Below, one piece after another: positions 27,509 through 34,746 of a DNA stretch of 34,746 bases. The stretch lies in the NCBI GenBank assembly GCA_027482195.1, contig JAIXWE010000023.1:1-34746 (forward strand), in the 5' to 3' direction. The translations under genes were made by a program, and so were the position numbers. Each line of letters begins with the position of its first letter. The first letter of the stretch is position 1. Under the pieces are notes generated by a model. It was not told the origin of the DNA, ran no database searches, and saw only the letters and a program-made list of their open reading frames with translations. This DNA comes from Alphaproteobacteria bacterium. Lineage in GTDB: Bacteria > Pseudomonadota > Alphaproteobacteria > Micavibrionales > Micavibrionaceae.

Positions 27509-28045
27509 TCAGGGATGATGCATTTTGGCAATATGCAAGCGACGTAAAAAAATATGAAGCGGCAAAACCACCAAAGGGTATAAAAGCCCGCCCAAAATCA
27601 CATTGGTCACAAACGGCAAAAGAGATGGCCACGAGAGCGCCATCACCGCATGTAAAAGATAAGTAAAAACGGCAGCCGCAAGACTTGCCGCCCAAAACCC
27701 CGCCCAAATGACCAACCATCCTTGCCCACTTAAAAAACGTTTTTGGGCATGAACGGTTAATGCCAGCAATAAAAAAACCAAGGCATTCAACCCAACCAAA
27801 TCCCCCGTCAACAAATCAAACACAACGCCAATCATAAACAACGCCACAAGAGGCAAAAGATCCGCGCGCATCAGCAAGACAAAATAAATTCCCATCAGCA
27901 AAAAAGGGGGCTTTATGGACGCGGCAAGAAAAACAGGCAAAGCCGCCAAGTTTAATGCGAATAAAATGAGTAGATAGAGATAAGTGGCTCCAAGCCATAA
28001 GCCGGTTTGCAGGCTCGTAAAAATTCTTTGCGACGGTTCAATCAT
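27509..28045 (-). CDS. mreD: Rod-shape protein MreD
   Basis: 178-residue inner-membrane protein of the elongasome. It is dominated by about five or six hydrophobic spans, with the family segment LVALFMIGVVFDLLTGDLVGLNALVFLLLAL, in which FDLLTGDLVG matches the MreD core. The C-terminal LHIFLRRLHIAKMHH is basic. It starts 12 bases after mreC and ends 12 bases before mrdA. Assignment relies on hydropathy, the core motif and strict gene order. Confidence 0.9.
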   Translation of the reverse strand: MIEPSQRIFTSLQTGLWLGATYLYLLILFALNLAALPVFLAASIKPPFLLMGIYFVLLMRADLLPLVALFMIGVVFDLLTGDLVGLNALVFLLLALTVHAQKRFLSGQGWLVIWAGFWAASLAAAVFTYLLHAVMALSWPSLLPFVTNVILGGLLYPLVVLPLHIFLRRLHIAKMHHP

Positions 28046-28057
28046 TCAATCAGTCAA

Positions 28058-29005
28058 TCATTCGTCAGCAGAAAATTCGGAAGGACGTGCGGGCGCAGAC
28101 ACGCGCGCAGGTGTTTCATCGGGCGCATTTAAGGCGTCAACACTTTGACGCACATGGGGGTCTTCGGGTTTTTCGATGATCTGAATAAAATTTGCATTAT
28201 TGGGATCGGTAAACGGGCGCACATAAAATGTGCCGTCTTCATTTTTTACCACGCGCCCAATGGGAAGACCCGCGGGGAACATGCCGCCATGACCCGACGT
28301 CACAATGCGCGCACCTTCTTCGATGAGACTGTCGGACGGCATATGCTCCAATGTCAATAAATCCTCATTATTTCCGGCCAAAATCGCACGTTGATTGGCG
28401 CCTTCGACCACCACCGGAACGCGGGAATTGATATCGGTCAACAACAACACGCGTGAGGCGCGTGACCCGGGTTCAATAATGCGTCCAATCATCCCTTGGC
28501 CACCCATGACGGCTTGACCTTTATTGACACCATCTTGTGTTCCGGCCGCCACCAATAATGATCTTACAAAACTTGTGCCGGAGTCAGCGATGACGCGCGT
28601 GGTGATATAACTTTGGGATGGGTCGGGTAAAACATTCAAGACATCTTTTAATGATCTGTTTTCTGCTTCCAACAACAAGGCTGTTTGATACCATTCTTTC
28701 AAACGCGTATTCTCTGATTTCAAACGTTCATTTTCGGCTTTGAGTTGCGTGATGCCGGTCATGCCGCCGACAATATCGGCAACGTAATGAAACGGTTGCG
28801 AGATCGTGGTGATGATCGGTGCAAAAATATCGGTGACGGAAATGCGCGACCCTTGCCACATGTGCGGTGCCGCAAGAGAAAGGATCATCAACACACATGC
28901 CCCCCCCACCAGCGAGAGCGGCGCGTGACGCAACGCGGATGCCACGATCGCATGAATATGGATCATGGGTTTACGGGTTGAACGTGCAAGATTACGGCGC
29001 GCCAT
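28058..29005 (-). CDS. mreC: Rod-shape protein MreC
   Basis: Periplasmic scaffold that activates PBP2/RodA. 315 residues: a basic cytoplasmic start, one membrane span at about 32-50 (LSLVGGACVLMILSLAAP), a coiled coil at about 85-120 (LKAENERLKSENTRLKEWY), and the paired beta-barrel domains with VGGQGMIGRIIEPG, VLLLTDINSRVPVVVE and SGHGGMFPAGLPIGRV. A Pro/Ala-rich tail of about 30 residues ends the protein. It begins the mreC-mreD-mrdA-rodA block; mreB lies 1.9 kb upstream, separated by two Sel1 genes. Confidence 0.95.
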   Translation of the reverse strand: MARRNLARSTRKPMIHIHAIVASALRHAPLSLVGGACVLMILSLAAPHMWQGSRISVTDIFAPIITTISQPFHYVADIVGGMTGITQLKAENERLKSENTRLKEWYQTALLLEAENRSLKDVLNVLPDPSQSYITTRVIADSGTSFVRSLLVAAGTQDGVNKGQAVMGGQGMIGRIIEPGSRASRVLLLTDINSRVPVVVEGANQRAILAGNNEDLLTLEHMPSDSLIEEGARIVTSGHGGMFPAGLPIGRVVKNEDGTFYVRPFTDPNNANFIQIIEKPEDPHVRQSVDALNAPDETPARVSAPARPSEFSADE

Positions 29006-29138
29006 GGGCGGCTTGTTCCCCTTGAAAGATATCTCAAATTTTAGTGTGCCCTTAAGGACTTAATAAAAGATGGAGATCAACGCAAGGGGCTCAATTTTCA
29101 TGCGGGTAAATGTGTGCCCTATTATGAAATATACTTAC

Positions 29139-29828
29139 TCACGGCGTTGGTTCCGGGCCAGATGGCGCAGAGCTGGGCATTGCACTGACCGCTTGGGTTT
29201 CTGATACGCCAAGACTTGCCAGCAAGAAATCAACTTTTGCTCTTTGCTGCTTTGTCAAACTGACAACTCCTTGAAACAAAATATCATTTTGCAAATACTG
29301 AACCACAGCTTTGCTGACCTCACCGTCTTGGGCTGCGGCTTCGGATAATAATGCCATTCCTTTGGTAAAGTTTTGAGTCACTCCGAGACCTTGGGTATAC
29401 AAGGTGCCCAAGTGGAATTTACCTTCGGCATAACCCAAATTGGCGGCTTTGCGAAACCATTTCAGTGCGTTCTCGTGATCGATGTCAGTCCCTGCACGAT
29501 TGAGATACGCCAAACCCAAATTCACTTGCGCTCGCGGATGCCCATTTTCTGCGAGTAAGCGCAGATTGTCAAAAGCCTCTTCTGAATGATTATCATCGGC
29601 CATAAGAAGCCATTTCGCAGCTTCTTCATAATCTTGCTCAACTCCAATACCGTTGACGTACATAAAGCCCAAATCATTCTGTGCGTCGGCATAACCACGT
29701 TCCGCTAGAAATTTGAAAAGATGAAAAGCTGAATCAACATCGCTCATATTGTAATACTCCCTGGCAATCGTATAAAGCAGTGTTTCAGCGGGAATAGATG
29801 TATTAAATTCAACATTTATACGAAGCAT
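29139..29828 (-). CDS. Sel1-repeat protein, shorter paralogue
   Basis: 229 residues with four or five Sel1-like repeats (TPR-like helix pairs of about 36 residues): AERGYADAQNDLGFMYVNGIGVEQDY, AENGHPRAQVNLGLAYLNRAGTD and LGYAEGKFHLGTLYTQGLGV. Such proteins are adaptors for protein complexes; no enzyme domain is present. There is no signal peptide, so it is probably cytosolic. AGGAAG upstream of the ATG can serve as ribosome site. The C-terminus (SAPSGPEPTP) is nearly identical to that of the next gene, marking a tandem duplication. Partner and pathway are unknown; its place beside mreC hints at, but does not prove, a cell-shape role. Confidence 0.85.
   Translation of the reverse strand: MLRINVEFNTSIPAETLLYTIAREYYNMSDVDSAFHLFKFLAERGYADAQNDLGFMYVNGIGVEQDYEEAAKWLLMADDNHSEEAFDNLRLLAENGHPRAQVNLGLAYLNRAGTDIDHENALKWFRKAANLGYAEGKFHLGTLYTQGLGVTQNFTKGMALLSEAAAQDGEVSKAVVQYLQNDILFQGVVSLTKQQRAKVDFLLASLGVSETQAVSAMPSSAPSGPEPTP
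29149..29178. repeat. 30-bp direct repeat, copy in the shorter Sel1 gene
   Basis: This block is identical over 30 bases to 29903-29932 and encodes the shared C-terminal tail SAPSGPEP in both Sel1 genes. Exact identity at wobble positions, while the rest of the genes differs, suggests recent duplication or gene conversion at the 3' ends. Confidence 0.85.
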
Positions 29829-29892
29829 GATAAAAATCTTCCTGTTATTGGTGTGTAAAATAATTTGATGTGAGCTTCAATCCTCACGTCAT

Positions 29893-30729
29893 TCACGGTG
29901 CGGGTTCCGGGCCAGATGGCGCAGAGCTGGGCGCTGCAGAATCCGCAGGGGCTTCTGATACGCCCAAACTCGCCATAAAGAAATCAACCTTTGTTTTTTG
30001 CCGTTGTGTTAATTTCACATCTGGATCAGTGAGCCCTTCTTTCAAAATCTCAACAGCCTCGGGGCCGAATTTAGGATCTTGTGCGGCTAAAGAAAATAGT
30101 TCTATTGCCTTGCTCAGATTCCGTCTTAATCCATAGCCGTACAAGAACATCGTCCCAAGATTTAAAGCGGCATGCGCATCGCCCGCCGCAAAAAACCATT
30201 TTATGGCCTCAGAATAATTTTGCTCAACGCCTCGGCCGTGAAGATACACAACACCAAGATTATTTTGCGCATCACTAAATCCCTGTTTGGCGGCCTTAAG
30301 ATACCATTTCGCCGCCTCTTCATCATCTTTCTCAACACCTAGACCGTTAGAATAACAAAGGCCAATATTGAATTGAGAAGAAGCGTGTCCTTGTAATGCG
30401 GCATCCATAAAAAACTTGAACGCTTTCGCCGCGCTTGGCGGCGTGGCTTTTCCATCGCTGTAGTACAAACCAAGATTAATCTGCGCCTTATCTAAACCTT
30501 GGTCGGCCGCCTCGTGAAACCATTCAAAGGCTTTGGAATAATCCTGCTCAACGCCATGACCTTTATGGTACATGATGGCCAAATTATTTTGTGATTTCGC
30601 GTAACCTTGTTCCGCGGCAAATTTAAAAAAATCAAAGGCCGCTTTAAAATTGCCCTCATCATAAAATGATTTTGCTGTCTTATTTATCTGATCAAGCAGC
30701 TGATCTAAATTTCGTGAATTCTGAGACAT
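29893..30729 (-). CDS. Sel1-repeat protein, longer paralogue
   Basis: 278 residues, about six Sel1-like repeats: AEQGYAKSQNNLAIMYHKGHGVEQDY, ADQGLDKAQINLGLYYSDGK, ALQGHASSQFNIGLCYSNGLGVEKD and AKQGFSDAQNNLGVVYLHGRGVEQNY, followed by a less regular pair. The ATG at 30729 is chosen because GGAGG lies about 8 bases upstream; the ATG 15 bases earlier would be part of that ribosome site. No signal peptide or membrane span is seen. The C-terminal tail SAPSGPEPAP matches the shorter paralogue. The pair interrupts the usual mreB-mreC adjacency. Binding partners are unknown. Confidence 0.87.
   Translation of the reverse strand: MSQNSRNLDQLLDQINKTAKSFYDEGNFKAAFDFFKFAAEQGYAKSQNNLAIMYHKGHGVEQDYSKAFEWFHEAADQGLDKAQINLGLYYSDGKATPPSAAKAFKFFMDAALQGHASSQFNIGLCYSNGLGVEKDDEEAAKWYLKAAKQGFSDAQNNLGVVYLHGRGVEQNYSEAIKWFFAAGDAHAALNLGTMFLYGYGLRRNLSKAIELFSLAAQDPKFGPEAVEILKEGLTDPDVKLTQRQKTKVDFFMASLGVSEAPADSAAPSSAPSGPEPAP
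29903..29932. repeat. 30-bp direct repeat, copy in the longer Sel1 gene
   Basis: Second copy of the block at 29149-29178, same orientation, encoding the same proline-rich C-terminal tail. Confidence 0.85.
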
Positions 30730-30847
30730 ACGCAGTACCTCCATGCGGTTATGCGTTCTTGTGTAACAAGAGCAATCTTAAGCCGCAAGAAAATTATGTA
30801 TTTCTGTTGAGATAAGTATTTTTATTATGTATATTAATTCATTCACT

Positions 30848-30864
30848 TATGAATCTTATTCATA
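30848..30864. repeat. Palindrome upstream of the Sel1 pair
   Basis: TATGAAT and ATTCATA form a perfect 7-bp inverted repeat around CTT, in the AT-rich 178-base gap between mreB and the longer Sel1 gene. A third TATGAATA copy lies at about 30880. It could be an operator for the Sel1 genes or a weak transcript hairpin after mreB; it lacks the GC content of a good terminator. Confidence 0.3.
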
Positions 30865-30907
30865 GTTTCGCGTGAATTTATGAATAGAATTTATAAGCTG
30901 GGGGGAA

Positions 30908-32044
<1,137 letters not shown>

Positions 32045-32170
32045 TTAGCCTTGACGCACTTTACAGCGTTTTTTTGTTTTGTTGATAATATAAACGCGTC
32101 CTTTACGACGAATGAGACGGTTGTTCCGGTCGCGCGTTTTTAACGTTTTGAGTGAGTTGACGACTTTCAT
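32045..32170 (-). CDS. rpmJ: 50S ribosomal protein L36 (41-residue form)
   Basis: Translation gives 41 residues starting [19 protein letters not shown] and ending with [12 protein letters not shown]. This is the longer zinc-ligand-poor L36 form common in alphaproteobacteria: only one cysteine is present, so the classical C+ zinc site is absent. AAGGA lies about 8 bases before the ATG, a near-consensus promoter precedes the gene and a strong terminator follows, so it is a single-gene transcript. Confidence 0.93.
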   Translation of the reverse strand: MKVVNSLKTLKTRDRNNRLIRRKGRVYIINKTKKRCKVRQG

Positions 32171-32213
32171 CGTAAAATTCCTTAAAATCTATATGAATCA
32201 GTGTTGAGCGCGG

Positions 32214-32242
32214 ACAATACAAACCCCATCCCCCTTAGTCAA
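32214..32242 (-). promoter_or_regulatory. Promoter of rpmJ
   Basis: On the minus strand TTGACT (32237-32242) and TATTGT (32214-32219) are separated by exactly 17 bases. The start codon is about 44 bases downstream of the -10. It is the best sigma-70 match in the window on this strand. Confidence 0.65.
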
Positions 32243-32294
32243 GGAATTTTCTTAAAAAAATGGTTATTTGTGGGAGTTCACAGCAACTCCTTAT

Positions 32295-32340
32295 ATAAGA
32301 CATAATTTTATTGACAGAATTCTGAAATCGGGGGTATGAA
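32295..32340 (+). promoter_or_regulatory. Conserved promoter block of the first repeat-protein gene
   Basis: TTGACA (32311-32316) is followed after 18 bases by TATGAA (32335-32340), 46 bases before the ATG. The -35 and the 16 bases upstream of it (32295-32316) are identical to 33352-33373 ahead of the second paralogue. A small hairpin (GGAGTT 32273-32278, AACTCC 32285-32290) lies just upstream. Confidence 0.55.
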
Positions 32341-32386
32341 GAGATATCGTGCGCCAATATTACAAAACTGCGTAAAGGAGAAAGAT

Positions 32387-33313
32387 ATGTACACCAAAGA
32401 ATTACCCAAGGATTTGAAACGATATGTGCCCATCAGTCACGACGATCGTAAACTTGGCCTTGCGCATATTCAAAGTAAAATTGGTGAGGCCGCAGAAAAA
32501 TTCTGTGCTACGAAATGGTATGAGGATTTTTTGCGCATACTACGAGCTGCTAGCCGCTCACCGGAGTTGCTTGCGGGTGTTTCACCTGATCTGCTGAGAC
32601 AAGCTGTAGAGGAGTGTTTGAATAAAAAAGAATATGATTTTCTCTCAGGTGTGGTAGGGGCCGTCAGCCAAGTACCGGAATTGCTCGCGGTCATCTCCCC
32701 CGACATGATCACGCAAGGCGCACAAGGGTTGTTGGATAATGGGTGGTATAATGATTTTTCTGATATTGTAAAATCCGTAAGCTCTCAACCGGAGTTAATA
32801 ACGGCCATCTCCCCCGCCATGGTTACCCAAGCCGCGCAAGGATGCTTGGATAAAGGGTGGTATCATGATTTTTCACTTCTTGCAGAAGCCGCCAACCAAG
32901 TACCAGAATTTCATGCGGCCATTACACCATTTGTTACCCAAGCCGCCAATAATTTGTTGGATAAAGGCTGGATTAGTGACTATTCCGACGTGGTAAAAGC
33001 CGTAAGCAACTCACCAGAATTATTGGCGGCTGTGAAACCTTCTGCGCATTTGGAGTTTTTGTCTTCGCGCGAAACGGGGCACGACTATGATGTTCTCATC
33101 GCCTTTCCGAAAGATGGCCTCCTAGCTGAGCTTTCGGGCGGGTGCAAGCACATAACAGGTCTTAAAAAACTTCAAGATCATTGGGCGGCTAAAGATGATC
33201 GCCAAGTAATTTGGGGGCGTGTTGTGGGCGTGTTTCAAAAAGTCGCCGCCGACCCCGAAAACCCATCAGCCCCCATCGCCCAACGCGAATTACGTGCGGT
33301 TGGATTGGGTTAG
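32387..33313 (+). CDS. Unrecognised helical-repeat protein, paralogue 1
   Basis: 308 residues; no named family recognised. The N-terminal cap MYTKELPKDLKRY ... DRKLGLAHIQSKI aligns without gaps to the two following genes. Five repeats of 37-38 residues then run from about 43 to 228, with a consensus like WYxDFSDIVKAVSxxPELLAAISPDMVTQAAQGLLDKG; each looks like a helix pair, so an alpha-solenoid is likely. The C-terminal cap contains LIAFPKDG and ends APIAQRELRAVG. Three successive repeat junctions near 32732, 32846 and 32957 are also alike in DNA, spaced 114 and 111 bases, so expansion looks recent. No signal peptide or membrane span is seen. AAAGGAG six bases before the ATG decides the start. 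Confidence 0.82.
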   Translation: MYTKELPKDLKRYVPISHDDRKLGLAHIQSKIGEAAEKFCATKWYEDFLRILRAASRSPELLAGVSPDLLRQAVEECLNKKEYDFLSGVVGAVSQVPELLAVISPDMITQGAQGLLDNGWYNDFSDIVKSVSSQPELITAISPAMVTQAAQGCLDKGWYHDFSLLAEAANQVPEFHAAITPFVTQAANNLLDKGWISDYSDVVKAVSNSPELLAAVKPSAHLEFLSSRETGHDYDVLIAFPKDGLLAELSGGCKHITGLKKLQDHWAAKDDRQVIWGRVVGVFQKVAADPENPSAPIAQRELRAVGLG

Positions 33314-33351
33314 GCGCGCCTGCCCCCACTAAAGAAAGGGCTACCAAGCTC

Positions 33352-33396
33352 ATAAGACATAATTTTATTGACAAAAATATGTGTTTATGACAATAT
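33352..33396 (+). promoter_or_regulatory. Second copy of the conserved promoter block
   Basis: Bases 33352-33373 repeat 32295-32316 exactly (22 bp, ending in TTGACA). CAATAT at 33391-33396 is a possible -10 after a 17-base spacer. The copy lies about 57 bases before the second paralogue, so this gene has its own start even though it directly follows the first. Confidence 0.5.
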
Positions 33397-33429
33397 CTTG
33401 GAAATTTAAGCGTAAATGAGGAGCAACCC

Positions 33430-34602
33430 ATGTACTTCAAAGGATTACCAGAGGGGTTAAATCGCCATGTCGACATCACCTTTGGTGATCGCGTCGCGGG
33501 CCTTGCACAGATTTGCAAAAAAATTACACACGCCGCACAAAAAATTTTGGATGACGGTACCACACGCGAAAAATCTTATGCGGATTTTTTTGATTTGGTT
33601 GCCATGACACAATCGCAACATGATCTTAACGGAACCATCACCGGGGAAATTTTACAACATGCCGCGTGTGATCTTTTGAACAACGAAGATTTTTATTCTT
33701 TTGTGCGTCTTGCAAAAGCGGCAAGCGTGCATCCCGAATTTTATCAAGAAATTCCGGCGAAGAGTGTGAAAGACGCCGCACGGGGTCTTTTGCAACATAA
33801 TGATTTTCATTCCTTTGCGGAGCTGACCGAAACAGCTGGCGCGGTTCCTTCGTGGCGGACGGCCATCACCAGCGAGATGATGATTGACGCAATAAAATCA
33901 GCAATAAAACGTGATTTTTATGGACATACGGTGAGGCTTTTAAGCGCGGCAAATTCTCATGAAGATGTAAGACAATCTCTTTCATCCTCTCTGGTTGCAC
34001 CGATTGCGCAAGAGCTTCTTAAAAGAAATCAGTATAAAGATTTCTTGGAACTGAGCCGCATTGTCGATGACAACAAATCTTGGCATGACGCGCTGCGCCC
34101 TGAGATGATCATGCACCATGCGGATGATTTATTGCGTCAACGCGCGTATTATACTTTTTACACACTCGCAAAAGCGACAGAAATCCATCCAACCTCACAT
34201 GTTGCTCTTATTCCACCCTTACAACGTACGGCTACAAATCTTTTAAACGAACATGATTTTAAGACGCTTATGCATCTTCTTGATTGCATCAGCGACACCC
34301 CAAAATTGCAACAAGCGGCTTCGATCAATTCTGATTTAGTGCGTTTGGTGAGAAATAATGACGCACAAAAAACCCCTATCCTCATTACCTTTCCCGAAGA
34401 TGGGCAAGGTGATGTCGGGCTTTATACCGTCTATGCAAAGTTTACAGGGCTTTTGTCACTCACAGCGGAATGGGGCGGATTGCCCAATCCTGACCCCATG
34501 ATGAAAAGAGTTATTGACGCTTTTCGTTCTGTTGCAAATGACCCTACACAAAAGGGTGCAGAAATTGCGCAACGCGAATTACGCTCTATCGAGCCCAATT
34601 GA
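33430..34602 (+). CDS. Unrecognised helical-repeat protein, paralogue 2
   Basis: 390 residues with the same plan as paralogue 1. The N-terminal cap is MYFKGLPEGLNRH ... DRVAGLAQICKKI. About seven helix-pair repeats of 36-38 residues follow (for example DFYSFVRLAKAASVHPEF, DFHSFAELTETAGAVPSW, YYTFYTLAKATEIHPTS). The C-terminal cap has LITFPEDG and AFRSVANDP and ends GAEIAQRELRSIE. Its repeats are far more diverged from each other than those of paralogue 1, and it has two more. GAGGAG precedes the ATG. The next paralogue starts 13 bases after its stop, so those two are cotranscribed. Confidence 0.82.
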   Translation: MYFKGLPEGLNRHVDITFGDRVAGLAQICKKITHAAQKILDDGTTREKSYADFFDLVAMTQSQHDLNGTITGEILQHAACDLLNNEDFYSFVRLAKAASVHPEFYQEIPAKSVKDAARGLLQHNDFHSFAELTETAGAVPSWRTAITSEMMIDAIKSAIKRDFYGHTVRLLSAANSHEDVRQSLSSSLVAPIAQELLKRNQYKDFLELSRIVDDNKSWHDALRPEMIMHHADDLLRQRAYYTFYTLAKATEIHPTSHVALIPPLQRTATNLLNEHDFKTLMHLLDCISDTPKLQQAASINSDLVRLVRNNDAQKTPILITFPEDGQGDVGLYTVYAKFTGLLSLTAEWGGLPNPDPMMKRVIDAFRSVANDPTQKGAEIAQRELRSIEPN

Positions 34603-34615
34603 AAAGGAGTTAAAA

Positions 34616-34746
34616 ATGTATTTTAAAAAATTACCCAAAGCTTTGGAACGTTATATCGAGATTGGAATTATTGATCGCCTGCGTGGCCTTGATCATATCC
34701 GATCAAAAATCACCGCGCGCGGACAAGATATTCTTGATCAAGGTCA
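34616..34746 (+). CDS. Helical-repeat protein, paralogue 3, cut by right edge
   Basis: Only the first 43 residues are inside the window. MYFKKLPKALERYIEIG, then DRLRGLDHIRSKI, match the N-terminal caps of the two upstream genes position for position, and AAGGAG lies six bases before the ATG. The short 13-base gap and lack of a promoter block place it in the same transcript as paralogue 2. More copies may lie beyond the edge. Confidence 0.85.
   Translation, partial: MYFKKLPKALERYIEIGIIDRLRGLDHIRSKITARGQDILDQG

Noticed and set aside
32700-33000. Direct DNA repeats at 111-114 bp spacing as a satellite or mobile element
   Set aside because: They stay in frame as protein repeats, with no inverted ends or target duplications.

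Overview
The window reads as a chromosomal segment of a free-living, motile alphaproteobacterium. Supporting markers are a MipZ-type division-site ATPase, a ChpT-like phosphotransferase of the CtrA relay, the F1-ATPase zeta inhibitor (DUF1476 family), an MbfA-type ferritin/VIT1 protein, split PurS/PurQ/PurL and a 41-residue L36. De novo purine synthesis and a full chemotaxis cluster argue against an obligate endosymbiont. Genus cannot be fixed from sequence alone; a Rhodospirillales- or Micavibrio-like lineage is only a guess.

Layout. 1-1510 (-): Xaa-Pro aminopeptidase, cut by the left edge. 1586-4900 (+): mipZ, an MbfA-like iron protein, galU and a chpT-like gene. 5009-10572 (+): chemotaxis operon cheA-cheW-cheY-cheB-cheR, in which CheA carries an extra CheW-like domain and a receiver. 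10604-12157 (+): purH. 12177-17447: three large genes I do not recognise, the first divergent from the other two, with a CtrA-like box in the shared intergenic region and a clear terminator at the end. 17570-19387 (+): lepA. 19407-24518: divergent purine genes, purC-purS (-) against zeta-purQ-purL (+), followed by a BolA/monothiol glutaredoxin pair. 24519-31948 (-): elongasome genes mreB, mreC, mreD, mrdA and rodA, with two Sel1-repeat paralogues wedged between mreB and mreC. 32045-32170 (-): rpmJ. 32387 to the right edge (+): at least three tandem paralogues of an unrecognised repeat protein.

How the parts connect. Most of the window is housekeeping: division-site placement, cell-wall elongation, purine synthesis, translation and chemotaxis. 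The novelty lies in two accessory blocks. One is the 12.2-17.4 kb trio, with undecad repeats, a duplicated domain around a coiled coil, and a possible cell-cycle control site. The other is the 32.4-34.7 kb family of about 37-38-residue helical repeats with fixed N- and C-terminal caps and a 22-bp block repeated upstream of the first two members. The Sel1 pair is a third accessory insertion. No tRNA, rRNA, CRISPR array, transposase or phage gene was seen, and no gene-free stretch exceeds about 220 bases.
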